Shown: positions 1 to 11,956 of the stretch, in pieces | Numbering within the stretch: the first letter of the stretch is position 1 | Layout of the letters: each line of letters begins with the position of its first letter | DNA from: Bradyrhizobium lupini | GTDB taxonomy: Bacteria; Pseudomonadota; Alphaproteobacteria; Rhizobiales; Xanthobacteraceae | NCBI RefSeq assembly: GCF_040939785.1 | Contig: NZ_CP162553.1 | Span: 1,364,001-1,428,000, forward strand | Reading direction: 5' to 3' | DNA length: 64,000 nt | Made by a program: the position numbers and the translations under genes | Notes under the pieces: model-generated | Database searches by the model: none | What the model was told of the DNA's origin: nothing | The model's input: the letters and a program-made list of their open reading frames with translations, nothing else

Positions 1-1372
1 TGATTTGCCCCTGTTCCCACACCGGCATGGTCGAGAGCCGCACCACCTCCTGGCCGACATAGTCCATGCCGCGCGCAGCGATGGCGTCGCTCAGGCGCCG
101 GCGCCCGGCGGCGTCGAGTTCGCTCGCGAGCACCGGACCGTTGCTGTCGAAACCGGGAACGCCGCGCCGATACGCGCCTTCGATCGCGACCTCGTCGAGC
201 CGCGACAACACTTCGTCGCGCGCCGAGCGCTGGCCGCACCACCAGGTCGCGATGTGCGGCATCTTCAGCTCTTCGCCGAGCAGCCGGCGGCTGAGCGCCG
301 GCAGGAAGCCGAGCATCGCGCGCGCCTCGAGGACACCCGAGCCCGGCATGTTGGCGACGACGACGCCGTCCTTGCGCAGCACGTCGATCAGGCCGGGGAC
401 GCCCAGCCGTGACGAGGCATCGAGCTCGAGCGGATCGAGCGAATTGGAATCGACACGGCGCAGCAGCACGTCGAGGCGCTTGAGGCCTGCAACCGTGCGG
501 ATGTGGATATGATTGTCGCTGACGGCGAGATCGTCGCCCTCGACCAGCAGGAAGCCGAGATAGCGCGCCAACGTCGCGTGCTCGAAATAGGTCTCGCTGA
601 AGCTGCCCGGCGTGAGCACGCCAATCCGCGGCTCGTCGCGGTCGGCGCGCGCCCGAAGACTGTCGCGAAACGCCTCGAAGAACGGCGCGACGCGCGGCAC
701 GTTCATCGACTTGTAGAGGTCCGAGAAGGCGCGCGAGAGCACCAGGCGGTTCTCCAGCGCATAGCCCGCACCCGACGGCGCCTGCGTGCGATCGCCGAGC
801 ACCCACCAGCGTCCGTCGGGCCCGCGGCCGACATCGGCGGCATAGAGCGAGAGATAGCGCCCGCCCGGCGGCGGCACGCCGCAGGCGGGACGGAGATATT
901 CGGGGCTCCCCGCGATCGCGGCCGCCGGCAGCGCGCCTTCGGCGACGAGGCGGCCCTCGCCATAGATGTCACGCAGCACGAGCTCGAGCAACTCGGCGCG
1001 CTGGGTGATGCCGTCGGACAGCTGCTTCCAGTCGGCCTCGTCAATCAGCAGCGGCAGATGGCTGATCGACCAGGGCCGGTCGGCGCTCTCGCCGGGCGCG
1101 CGATAGGTGACGCCGGCCTCGCGGAGATGACGGTCGGCCATGCCAAACCGCCGCTCAACCTCATCGGGCGCGAGCGCACCGAAGGCATCGAAGAAGCGGC
1201 TCCAGACCGCGCGGGGCTTGCCGTCCGGGCCGAGAAACTCGTCGGGGATGTCGGGCAGGCGCCTGTAGTCGCGGACCCATTGCGCGAAGCGGCGCTGGCC
1301 TTCGCGCTGGCCATCACGTTGACCTTGCGCCTGACCCGCCTTGTCGTCCTCTTCGGCTGCGCCCTCGGCCAT
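1..1372 (-). CDS. Circularly permuted type 2 ATP-grasp protein (partial, 3' end outside window)
   Basis: An open frame runs from an ATG at 1372 to the left edge with no stop, giving the first 457 residues of a longer protein. The reading contains RDIYGEGRLVAEG (about residue 135), GSPEYLRPACG, WWVLGDRTQAPSGAGYALE, GVLTPGSFSETYFEH, RRVDSNSLDPLEL and ANMPGSGVLEARA. These are characteristic of the DUF404/DUF407 circularly permuted ATP-grasp family, which is often fused to a C-terminal alpha-E (DUF403) domain. Family members are predicted ATP-dependent carboxylate-amine ligases, with substrate unknown. The start lies 27 bp after the stop of the upstream transglutaminase gene, so the two are probably co-transcribed. 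Whether an alpha-E domain follows cannot be seen. The family call is firm and the function is not. Confidence 0.88.
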   Translation of the reverse strand, partial: MAEGAAEEDDKAGQAQGQRDGQREGQRRFAQWVRDYRRLPDIPDEFLGPDGKPRAVWSRFFDAFGALAPDEVERRFGMADRHLREAGVTYRAPGESADRPWSISHLPLLIDEADWKQLSDGITQRAELLELVLRDIYGEGRLVAEGALPAAAIAGSPEYLRPACGVPPPGGRYLSLYAADVGRGPDGRWWVLGDRTQAPSGAGYALENRLVLSRAFSDLYKSMNVPRVAPFFEAFRDSLRARADRDEPRIGVLTPGSFSETYFEHATLARYLGFLLVEGDDLAVSDNHIHIRTVAGLKRLDVLLRRVDSNSLDPLELDASSRLGVPGLIDVLRKDGVVVANMPGSGVLEARAMLGFLPALSRRLLGEELKMPHIATWWCGQRSARDEVLSRLDEVAIEGAYRRGVPGFDSNGPVLASELDAAGRRRLSDAIAARGMDYVGQEVVRLSTMPVWEQGQI

Positions 1373-1399
1373 GCGCCACTCCCTGCCCCGGCATCATAC

Positions 1400-4669
<3,270 letters not shown>

Positions 4670-4777
4670 GGGGTGCGGTACTCCAGCAGCTTTTTTGAGC
4701 AGAACACCGCTGGTGACCTCGATCAAGCATTAACAACGGGCAGAGGGTGCCTAGGAAGTATCCGCCATAGCCCACCC

Positions 4778-4865
4778 GTAGCCTGGATGGAGCGAAGCGT
4801 AATCCGGGGTTCTTCACCCGCAGACTGACTTGTCCCGGATTGCGCTTCGCTCCATCCGGGCTACG
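4778..4865. repeat. Inverted repeat, family A (GTAGCCCGGATGGAGCGAAG type)
   Basis: Two arms of about 30 bases beginning GTAGCC(T/C)GGATGGAG and ending in the complementary CTCCATCCGGGCTAC surround a short loop. Related copies lie at 26714-26790 and 37659-37740. It sits upstream of the transglutaminase gene and downstream of the altronate dehydratase-type gene. Such palindromic units are common in Bradyrhizobium intergenic DNA and can form strong hairpins in RNA from either strand. Confidence 0.85.
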
Positions 4866-4873
4866 AAGTCCCC

Positions 4874-6398
4874 TTACATCGTCGCGCCCAGCACCCAGGG
4901 CGCGAACTCGGCGCCGCCGAAATCAAAACTCTCGCTCTTGGTGGGCTGGCCCGACGCGGTCTTGAGGATGAGATCGAAAATGCGCTGGCCGCATTGCTGG
5001 ACGCTCTCCTCGCCTTCGAGGATGGTGCCGCAATTGACGTCCATGTCCTCTTCCATGCGCTTGTACATGGGCGTGTTGGTGGCGAGCTTGATCGAGGGCG
5101 CCGGCTTGCAGCCGAACACGCTGCCACGGCCCGTGGTGAAGCAGACCAGATTGGCGCCGCCGGCGACCTGCCCGGTCGCGGCGACCGGATCGTAGCCGGG
5201 GGGTGTCCATGAACACGAAACCCTTCTTGGTGATGGGTTCGGCGTAGCGCAGCACCTCGACGAGGTTGGTTGTGCCGGCCTTCGCCATCGCGCCGAGCGA
5301 CTTCTCCAGAATGGTGGTGAGGCCGCCGGCCTTGTTGCCCGGGCTGGGATTGGCGTTCATCTCGGCGCCTTCGCGCGTCGTGTATTCGTCCCACCAGCGC
5401 ATGAGATCGACCAGCTTCTCGCCGACCTCGCGGCTGACGGCGCGGCGCGTGAGCAAATGTTCGGCGCCATAGGTCTCCGGCGTCTCCGACAGGATCACGG
5501 TGCCGCCGTGACGTACGATGAGATCGCTGGCCGCACCCAGCGCCGGATTGGCGGAAACACCGGAATAGCCGTCCGAACCGCCGCATTGCAGCGCCACGGT
5601 CAATTCGCTCACCGGAACGGACTCGCGCTTGACCTTGTTGGACTCCGCGAGTGCCTCGCGCACGAAGGCAATTCCGGCTTCCACCGTCTTGCGGGTGCCG
5701 CCGACCTCCTGGATGTCCATCGCACGCAGACGTCCCGCGAGCTTCTGCTCCTCCATCAGGCCGCCGATCTGGTTCACCTCGCAGCCGAGGCCGAGCACGA
5801 TCACATGAGAGAAGTTCACGTGCCGTGCATAACCACCGAGCGTGCGGCGGAGCAGCGCTAAGGGCTCGTTCTGCGTCATGCCGCAGCCGGTCTTGTGGGT
5901 CAGCGCGACCACGCCGTCGACATTGGGGAAGTCGGCCAGCGGATTGTCGCCGGTGAACGGATTCTTCTTGAAGACGTCGGCGACGAGGCTTGCGACATGC
6001 GCGCTGCAATTCACCGAGGTGAGGATGCCGATGTAGTTGCGCGTGGCGACGCGGCCGTCCGGACGGCGGATGCCTTCGAAACTCGCCGGCAGATCGAAAT
6101 TCGGCGTCGGCTTGACGTCGACGCAATAGGCATAGTCCTTGGCGAAATCGCCCATGCCGCAGTTCTGCACGTGCACGTGCTGGCCCGGCGCGATCGGCAC
6201 CGTCGCAAAGCCGATGATCTGGCCGTAGCGTATCACCGGCTCGCCCAATGCGATCGGCTTGATCGCGACCTTGTGGCCGGAAGGAATGCGCTCGACCGTC
6301 GTCACGCCGTCGGCCACCAATGTTCCCGGCGGCAAGCTCGCGCGCGCGATCAGCACGCCATCATCGGGATGCAGGCGAATGACGGGGCTGATGGTCAT
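4874..6398 (-). pseudogene. UxaA-type altronate/galactarate dehydratase-family gene, frameshifted
   Basis: Start ATG at 6398 with an upstream AGGAG. The N-terminal ~95 residues form a SAF-like domain (VLIARASLPPGT...), followed by the UxaA catalytic body (RVATRNYIGILTSVNCSAH, GVVALTHKTGCGM, ALQCGGSDGYSG). The frame breaks after FVFMDTP: a run of six G on the + strand (5198-5203) has one base more than the 507-residue product needs. The frame then continues as GCKPAPSIKLATNTPMYKRM to the stop at 4874. Removing one base restores a full-length enzyme without other lesions. The family dehydrates hexonates to 2-keto-3-deoxy acids. Either the gene is freshly inactivated, the slip is a sequencing or assembly error, or expression depends on frameshifting. 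The exact substrate is not assigned. Confidence 0.85.
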
Positions 6399-6416
6399 GG
6401 GAGGTCTCCTTCAGAC

Positions 6417-6486
6417 GAATAGTGAGTAGCGAGTGGCGAATGGAAAAGGGGAGCAGCTCATTCGCTACTCCCCATCGCCATTCGCG
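6417..6486. repeat. Short inverted repeat, family G (GTGGCGAATGG type)
   Basis: Imperfect palindrome lying between the aldolase gene and the altronate dehydratase-type gene. It contains AGTGAGTAGCGAGTGGCGAA on one side and the near-complement of GAATGGCGATGGGGAGTAGC on the other. A shorter, perfect relative is at 22145-22183. It may act as an intercistronic stabiliser or terminator. Confidence 0.65.
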
Positions 6487-6491
6487 AGTTC

Positions 6492-7268
6492 TCAGGCCTT
6501 GCCACCGGAATCCTTCCGGGTGGCGTTGACCTGCATCTTGGCGTAGGTCGTCATCAGGCCGACCTCGTTCGAGAGCGTCACCAGCTTGAAGCCCATGTTG
6601 ATGGCGCGCGCGGCACCTTCGGCGCCGCTGCAATGGATGCCCGGATTGAGGCCGCGCTTGCCGCACTCCTTGATGATCTTCTCGTAGATCGCAAGGATCT
6701 CGGGCTCGGTGCGATCGAGCTTCGGTTCGAGGCCGTAGGAGAAGCCGAGGTCGGACGGGCCGATATAGACGCCGTCGATGCCTTCGACGTCGAAGATCGC
6801 TTCCATGTTCTCGACCGCGGTTTTGGTCTCCATCATCGGCAGCAGCACGATGTCGTCGTTGGCCGTCTTCTGGTAGGAGCCCGCGGTGCCGTACATGCCG
6901 GCGCGGATCGGGCCGTTGGAGCGGACGCCCTTCGGCGGGTACTTGGCATAGGAGACGAGGTTCCTGGCTTCCTGCGGCGTGTTGACCATCGGGCAGATCA
7001 CGCCATAGGCGCCGCCATCGAGCACCTTGCCGATGATGCCGGGCTCGTTCCAGGGCACGCGGACCATCGGCGTGATCGGATGCTTGTCCATCGCCTGGAA
7101 GCACTGCACCATCGACAGATAATCCTGCACGCCGTGCTGCATGTCGACTGTGACGCTGTCGAAGCCGCATTGCGCGATCATCTCGGCCGAGAAGCCGGAG
7201 GGAATCGCGAGCCACGCGTTGACCACGGCCTTGCCCGACTTCCAGATTTCCTTGACCTTGTTCGCCAC
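6492..7268 (-). CDS. HpcH/HpaI-family class II 2-keto-3-deoxy acid aldolase
   Basis: 258 residues, GTG start at 7268 with AAGGAAGG five bases upstream. The fold and active-site pattern match HpaI: His45 in DMQHG, Arg70 in PMVRVPWNE, and metal ligands Glu147 (MMETKT) and Asp173 (GPSDLG), close to the E. coli HpaI numbering. The enzyme should cleave a 4-hydroxy-2-oxo acid to pyruvate plus an aldehyde, using a divalent metal. Context gives two readings. It is next to hpaR and the hpa genes, where 4-hydroxy-2-oxoheptanedioate aldolase is the missing last step. It also precedes a UxaA-type dehydratase in the same direction, which would suit a sugar-acid route. The family is certain and the substrate is open. 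Confidence 0.9.
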   Translation of the reverse strand: MANKVKEIWKSGKAVVNAWLAIPSGFSAEMIAQCGFDSVTVDMQHGVQDYLSMVQCFQAMDKHPITPMVRVPWNEPGIIGKVLDGGAYGVICPMVNTPQEARNLVSYAKYPPKGVRSNGPIRAGMYGTAGSYQKTANDDIVLLPMMETKTAVENMEAIFDVEGIDGVYIGPSDLGFSYGLEPKLDRTEPEILAIYEKIIKECGKRGLNPGIHCSGAEGAARAINMGFKLVTLSNEVGLMTTYAKMQVNATRKDSGGKA

Positions 7269-7507
7269 GTTGCCTTCCTTCTTTGTTTTGGACCTTCGTC
7301 ACCATGACGAGCGCCGCGACAGCACGATGCCGTTATTAGCGCGAACCCGACCGCCGCGCTACGCTCGCGATGACGCAAGCTGTCACTGGCAAAGGCGGCG
7401 CAATCCGTCCCGGCGCGCCGATTTTTGCGCATCGGCTGCGGGGCACTTTGAGCGAAAAAATGCGGCGATGTCCATGATTGTTGCCGCGCGCTCGCGCATA
7501 TCTGCTT

Positions 7508-8026
7508 TCACTCCTCGGCACTTGCCTCCTCGCCCGCGCCGAGCCCTGCGAGACTTTGTTCGAGCTCGCTGAGCATCTCCTGCAATTCGACGAGCTTGCG
7601 TGCGCCAAAGCGGCGCGTGATCTCGGCATAAATCGCTTCGGAGGACGGCGCGACGGAAGCCATCAGCTTCACGCCCTTTTCCGAGATCGAGACCATGCTG
7701 CGGCGCTGGTCCGCCTTGGCGGTCTTGCGCTCGATCAGATTGCGCGCCTCGAGATCACGCAGGATGCGCGACAGGCTCGGGCCGAGCAGGAACGCGGTGC
7801 GCGCGAGTTCCGTGACCTCGACCGTGTCGATCGCCGCGAGCGCGCGCAGGATGCGCCATTGCTGCTCGGTCAGGCCATGCGTGCGCAGCGAGGGACGGAA
7901 TTGCCGCATCACCGCCTCGCGTGCCCGCAGCAACGACATCGGCAGCGAACGCGAGAAGTCGCGCATCGGCACCTGCCGCACGGCGGGCTCACTTCCGTTC
8001 GCAGGATCAGCCGGTCTCTTCGTCAT
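7508..8026 (-). CDS. hpaR: Homoprotocatechuate degradation regulator HpaR (MarR family)
   Basis: 172 residues with the MarR winged-helix core: LTEQQWRILRALAAIDTVEV, LARTAFLLGPSLSRILRDLE as recognition helix, and KADQRRSMVSISEKG as wing. An N-terminal extension of about 25 residues precedes MSLLRAREAVMRQFRP. The closest family recalled is HpaR, the local repressor of 4-hydroxyphenylacetate catabolism. It is divergent from hpaH over a 110-bp gap holding a perfect 14-bp palindrome, as expected for autoregulation and repression of the hpa operon relieved by an aromatic ligand. ATG at 8026 is preceded by AGGG. The specific HpaR call rests on both sequence and context. Confidence 0.9.
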   Translation of the reverse strand: MTKRPADPANGSEPAVRQVPMRDFSRSLPMSLLRAREAVMRQFRPSLRTHGLTEQQWRILRALAAIDTVEVTELARTAFLLGPSLSRILRDLEARNLIERKTAKADQRRSMVSISEKGVKLMASVAPSSEAIYAEITRRFGARKLVELQEMLSELEQSLAGLGAGEEASAEE

Positions 8027-8077
8027 GACGCCCTTTCAAGCCGCGAAACGTTTGCAGTGCAGCAAGCCAATTTGCGA

Positions 8078-8106
8078 TTGACGCATTCACTTAACATGTT
8101 AAGTAT
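8078..8106 (+). promoter_or_regulatory. Candidate hpaH promoter
   Basis: A TTGACG hexamer at 8078-8083 is separated by 17 bases from AAGTAT at 8101-8106, a weak -10 match. The CTTAACATGTTAAG palindrome lies within the spacer and overlaps the -10, so a bound HpaR dimer would block RNA polymerase. Predicted from sequence only. Confidence 0.45.
8090..8103. promoter_or_regulatory. Perfect palindrome, probable HpaR operator
   Basis: CTTAACATGTTAAG is an uninterrupted 14-bp self-complementary sequence in the hpaR-hpaH intergenic region. Its size and AT-rich half-sites fit a MarR-type operator. It is centred to repress both divergent genes. Confidence 0.7.
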
Positions 8107-8136
8107 CTTCCGGCACGACGATTTGTAAGATTACAC

Positions 8137-8943
8137 ATGGCGCTTTCAAACGACGATATCCGAGCTTGCGCGAACCGTCTGCACCACGCGGAAAAGACCC
8201 GTACGCAGATCCGGCAGCTCTCGCAGGACTTTCCCGACATCAGCATCGCTGACGCCTACGCGATTCAGAAGGCCTGGGTCGACGTCAAGGTCGCCGAGGG
8301 GCGCATCGTCCGGGGACACAAGATCGGCCTGACCTCGAAGGCGATGCAGAGCGCGCTTGGCATCAACGAGCCGGATTCCGGCGTATTGCTCGACGACATG
8401 TTCTTCGCCGATGGTGGCCTCGTCCCGACGGAGCGCTTCATCGCGACGCGCGTGGAAGCCGAGCTCGCCTTCGTCATGAGCAAGCGCCTCGCGGGCCCCG
8501 ACTGCACACTGTTCGACGTGCTCAACGCCACCGACTTCGTGGTGCCGGCGCTGGAGATTCTGGACACGCGGATCGAGCGCGTCGATCCCCAGACCAAGGC
8601 GACCCGAAAGATCTTCGACACCATTGCCGACAACGCGGCCAATGCCGGCATCGTGCTCGGCGGACGGCCGATCCGCCCGCTGGACGCGGACCTGCGCTGG
8701 ATCGGCGCGCTCTGTTTCAAGAACGGCCAGCTGGAAGAGACCGGCCTTGCCGCCGGCGTGCTCAATCATCCCGCGACTGCAGTCGCCTGGCTCGCCAACA
8801 AGATCGCACCGCTCGGCCTTGCGCTTGAGCCCGGGCAAATCGTGCTCGCCGGCTCTTTCATCCGTCCGATCGAGACCCGCAAGGGCGACACAATTCAAGC
8901 CGATTATGGCGCCTACGGCTCGGTGAGCTGCTACTTCGCTTAG
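8137..8943 (+). CDS. hpaH: 2-oxo-hept-4-ene-1,7-dioate hydratase
   Basis: 268 residues of the fumarylacetoacetase-like hydratase family (MhpD/HpaH). Visible marks include GRIVRGHKIGLTSKAMQ, the metal-binding VEAELAFVM with its E-x-E pair, PALEILDTRI, and the C-terminal RKGDTIQADYGAYGSVSCYF. It adds water to 2-oxohept-4-ene-1,7-dioate to give 4-hydroxy-2-oxoheptanedioate, the substrate of HpaI. It is the first gene of the divergent hpa operon, 110 bp from hpaR, and is followed 30 bp later by hpaF. The ribosome-binding site is weak (GTAAG region). The assignment is firm in this context. Confidence 0.93.
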   Translation: MALSNDDIRACANRLHHAEKTRTQIRQLSQDFPDISIADAYAIQKAWVDVKVAEGRIVRGHKIGLTSKAMQSALGINEPDSGVLLDDMFFADGGLVPTERFIATRVEAELAFVMSKRLAGPDCTLFDVLNATDFVVPALEILDTRIERVDPQTKATRKIFDTIADNAANAGIVLGGRPIRPLDADLRWIGALCFKNGQLEETGLAAGVLNHPATAVAWLANKIAPLGLALEPGQIVLAGSFIRPIETRKGDTIQADYGAYGSVSCYFA

Positions 8944-8973
8944 ACGACCAAAAAGACAGGGAGTGAAACCGCG

Positions 8974-9372
8974 ATGCCGCATTTCACGATCGAATATTCG
9001 GCCAATCTCGACGACCGCCTCGACATCGGCGCGGCGTGCGAGGTGGTGCGCAAGGCTGCGGTCGAGACCGGCATCTTCCCGCTCGGCGGCATCCGCGTCC
9101 GCGCTGTCAAATGCGAGCATTATGCGATTGCGGACGCGCGGCAGGACTACGGCTTTCTCGACATGGTGCTGCGCATCGGCGAAGGCCGCGATCTGCCAAC
9201 CCGCAAGAAAGCCGGCGAACAAATCTTCCATGCGCTCTCCCGCCATCTTGATCCCGTCTTCGCAAGCTCGAAATTCGCGCTCTCGTTCGACATGCAGATC
9301 AACGACAAGGATACGAGCTGGAAGCGCAACAACATCCACGACGCCCTGAAAGCGGAGGCCGCCCATGGATAA
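8974..9372 (+). CDS. hpaF: 5-carboxymethyl-2-hydroxymuconate isomerase
   Basis: 132 residues of the tautomerase superfamily (CHMI/HpcD). The N-terminus MPHFTIEYSANLDDR leaves Pro1 as catalytic base after Met removal. RVRAVKCEHYAIADA and FLDMVLRIGEGR are family marks. It isomerises 5-carboxymethyl-2-hydroxymuconate ahead of decarboxylation by HpaG. A CAGGGAG ribosome-binding site precedes the ATG, and the 3' end overlaps the start of hpaE by 8 bp, indicating translational coupling. Confidence 0.93.
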   Translation: MPHFTIEYSANLDDRLDIGAACEVVRKAAVETGIFPLGGIRVRAVKCEHYAIADARQDYGFLDMVLRIGEGRDLPTRKKAGEQIFHALSRHLDPVFASSKFALSFDMQINDKDTSWKRNNIHDALKAEAAHG

Positions 9373-10903
9373 GCCCACGCCGAAAACCGACGTATTCCAG
9401 GCCAATCGCGACCGCATCGCACCGCTGCTGAAGACGCTGCGTGCCGACGGTATCGGCCACATGATCGACGGCAAGATCGTGCCGTCGATCTCCGGCGAGA
9501 CGTTCGAGACGAAATCGCCGGTCGACGGCGCGACGCTGGCGAGCGTCGCCCGCGGCAATGCCGAGGATGTCGATCGCGCCGCCACCGCTGCCGCGCTGGC
9601 CTTCAAGTCCTGGCGCGACATGGGACCGGCGATGCGGAAGAAGCTGCTGCATCGGGTCGCCGACGCCATCGAGGACAATGCCGAGGACATCGCGGTGCTC
9701 GAATGCATCGACACCGGCCAGGCCTATCGCTTCATGGCCAAGGCCGCGATCCGCGCCGCCGAGAATTTCCGCTTCTTTGCCGATCGATGCGGCGAGGCGC
9801 GCGACGGCCAGAACACACCGAGCGACGAGCATTGGAACGTCTCGACGCGCGTGCCGATCGGCCCGGTCGGCGTGATCACGCCGTGGAATACGCCGTTCAT
9901 GCTCTCGACCTGGAAGATCGCCCCTGCCCTCGCGGCCGGCTGCACCGTCGTGCACAAGCCGGCGGAGTGGTCGCCGGTCACGGCGGCCATTCTTGCGAAG
10001 CTCGTCAAGGAAGCCGGCGTGCCCGACGGCGTGCTCAATACCGTACATGGCTTTGGCGAAGAGGCCGGCAAGGCATTGACCGAGCATCCCGCCATCAAGG
10101 CGATCGGCTTCGTCGGCGAAAGTTCGACGGGCTCGGCGATCATGGTTCAGGGCGCGCCGACCTTGAAGCGCGTGCATTTCGAACTCGGCGGCAAGAACCC
10201 GGTGATCGTGTTCGACGACGCCGATCTCGACCGCGCGCTCGATGCGGTCGTGTTCATGATCTACTCGCTCAACGGCGAGCGCTGCACGTCGTCGAGCCGC
10301 TTGCTGATCCAGGCCGGCATCGCCGAAAAATTCGTCGAAAAGCTGACCGCACGGGTGAAAGCGCTGAAGGTCGGCCATCCCCTCGATCCCGCCACCGAGA
10401 TCGGGCCGCTGATCCACGAAGGTCATCTCGCGAAGGTCTGCTCCTATTTCGACGTCGCACGCCAGGACGGCGCGACGATTGCCGTCGGCGGCAAGGCCTA
10501 TGATGGCCCGGGCGGCGGATATTATGTCGAGCCGACCCTGGTGACCGGCGCACACGGCAAGATGCGCGTGGCGCAGGAAGAGGTGTTCGGCCCCTTCCTC
10601 ACCGTGCTGCCCTTCAAGGACGAAGCAGACGCGATCGAGATCGCCAACGACATCCGCTACGGCCTGACCGGCTATGTCTGGACCAACGATGTCGGCCGCG
10701 CGTTGCGTGTCGCGGATGCGCTGGAAGCCGGCATGATCTGGCTGAACTCGGAAAACGTCCGCCATCTGCCGACGCCGTTCGGCGGCATGAAGGCCTCCGG
10801 CATCGGCCGCGACGGCGGCGATTACTCGTTCGATTTCTACATGGAAACCAAGCACGTCTCGCTGGCGCGGGGCACGCATAAGATTCAGAAGCTGGGAATC
10901 TAA
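9365..10903 (+). CDS. hpaE: 5-carboxymethyl-2-hydroxymuconate semialdehyde dehydrogenase
   Basis: 512-residue aldehyde dehydrogenase. The general base Glu273 lies in HFELGGKNPV and the nucleophile Cys307 in NGERCTSSSR. GVITPWNTPFML (about 169-180) and FVGESSTGS are the cofactor-site segments. FGGMKASGIGRDGGDYSFDF near the C-terminus is typical of the HpcC/HpaE group. It oxidises the ring-cleavage semialdehyde with NAD+ to 5-carboxymethyl-2-hydroxymuconate. It overlaps hpaF and precedes hpaD. Confidence 0.94.
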   Translation: MDKPTPKTDVFQANRDRIAPLLKTLRADGIGHMIDGKIVPSISGETFETKSPVDGATLASVARGNAEDVDRAATAAALAFKSWRDMGPAMRKKLLHRVADAIEDNAEDIAVLECIDTGQAYRFMAKAAIRAAENFRFFADRCGEARDGQNTPSDEHWNVSTRVPIGPVGVITPWNTPFMLSTWKIAPALAAGCTVVHKPAEWSPVTAAILAKLVKEAGVPDGVLNTVHGFGEEAGKALTEHPAIKAIGFVGESSTGSAIMVQGAPTLKRVHFELGGKNPVIVFDDADLDRALDAVVFMIYSLNGERCTSSSRLLIQAGIAEKFVEKLTARVKALKVGHPLDPATEIGPLIHEGHLAKVCSYFDVARQDGATIAVGGKAYDGPGGGYYVEPTLVTGAHGKMRVAQEEVFGPFLTVLPFKDEADAIEIANDIRYGLTGYVWTNDVGRALRVADALEAGMIWLNSENVRHLPTPFGGMKASGIGRDGGDYSFDFYMETKHVSLARGTHKIQKLGI

Positions 10904-10912
10904 CGCCCGCGG

Positions 10913-10942
10913 TTCCTCGGCGCGCGGAGCGCCAACGAGGAA
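10913..10942 (+). other. Hairpin between hpaE and hpaD
   Basis: TTCCTCG (10913-10919) pairs with CGAGGAA (10936-10942), and inner GGCGC/GCGCC can extend the stem. It sits in the only sizeable intercistronic gap of the hpa operon (66 bp), without a T-tract, so it may be an mRNA-processing or stability element rather than a terminator. Confidence 0.45.
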
Positions 10943-10969
10943 TGGCTGGGTCTAGAGAGGGGAAACGCA

Positions 10970-11953
10970 ATGCCCGTACCGCAACATATCTTCGAGCCGC
11001 CGTTCAACATCATCCGCTCCAGCCACGCCGTGCTGGACGTCACCGACCTGAAGCTCAGCCGCGAGTTCTATGAAAGCGTTGTCGGCCTGCATGTCGAGGA
11101 CGCCGACGACAAGGTCGTCTACTTGCGCGCCGCCGAGGAGCATCAGCATCACTCGCTGGTGTTGCGCAAGGCGGCCGCGCCTGCCTGCAACCGCCTCGGC
11201 TTCAAGGTCGGCAACGACGGGGATCTGGACAAGGCTGCGAAGTTCCTGTCCGAGAACGGCCTTGGCTACGCCTTCGTCGATCAGCCGTTCCAGGGCCGCA
11301 CGCTGCAGTTCACCGATCCGTTCGGCTTCCAGATCGAGCTATATGCGTCGATGGACCGGCGGCCGCATCTGCTGCGCCGCTACGATCTCTACAGGGGCTG
11401 CCATCCGCAGCGGCTCGACCATTTCAACGTGTTCGCCGCCGAGGTGCAGGACACCGTCGAATTCTACGCCCGGCTCGGCTTTCGCCTCACCGAATACGCG
11501 GAGGAGGACGGACCGAACGGGCGCATCGCCGCCGCCTGGATGCATCGCAAGGGCAATGTCCACGACTTTGCCATCACCAACGGCAAGGGCCCGCGGCTGC
11601 ACCACTTCGCGTACTGGACGCCGACGGCGATGAACATCATCCATCTCTGCGATGTCATGGCCTCGCAGGGCTTCGTGAAGAACATCGAGCGGGGCCCCGG
11701 CCGCCACGGCATCTCGAATGCGTTCTTCCTTTATGTTCGCGACCCCGATGGCCACCGGCTGGAGCTCTACACCAGCGACTATTTCACCGGCGATCACGAC
11801 CACGAGCCGCTGCGCTGGTCGCTGCGCGATCCGCGCCGCCAGACATTGTGGGGCGCGCCGGCCCCGCGCTCGTGGTTCGAGCAGGGCTCGCCGTTCGCCG
11901 GGCAAGCCGTGCGCGAGCCGAAGTTCGTGGCCGACGTGCTGGTGGCGGATTAA
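10970..11953 (+). CDS. hpaD: 3,4-dihydroxyphenylacetate 2,3-dioxygenase (extradiol, VOC type)
   Basis: 327 residues with two glyoxalase/VOC modules. The metal ligands can be placed: His151 in RLDHFNVF, His211 or His212 in LHHFAYW, and Glu265 in HRLELYTSDYF. These positions are close to those of the studied homoprotocatechuate 2,3-dioxygenases (His155, His214, Glu267). It opens the ring of homoprotocatechuate at the 2,3 bond to give 5-carboxymethyl-2-hydroxymuconic semialdehyde, the substrate of the upstream hpaE product. AGAGGGGAAA precedes the ATG. This is the defining enzyme of the cluster and the assignment is strong. Confidence 0.95.
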   Translation: MPVPQHIFEPPFNIIRSSHAVLDVTDLKLSREFYESVVGLHVEDADDKVVYLRAAEEHQHHSLVLRKAAAPACNRLGFKVGNDGDLDKAAKFLSENGLGYAFVDQPFQGRTLQFTDPFGFQIELYASMDRRPHLLRRYDLYRGCHPQRLDHFNVFAAEVQDTVEFYARLGFRLTEYAEEDGPNGRIAAAWMHRKGNVHDFAITNGKGPRLHHFAYWTPTAMNIIHLCDVMASQGFVKNIERGPGRHGISNAFFLYVRDPDGHRLELYTSDYFTGDHDHEPLRWSLRDPRRQTLWGAPAPRSWFEQGSPFAGQAVREPKFVADVLVAD

Positions 11954-11956
11954 GCA

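Noticed and set aside
10913..10942. Intrinsic terminator inside the hpa operon
   Set aside because: The stem is good but there is no T-tract and hpaD must be expressed with hpaE, so it is listed only as a hairpin.
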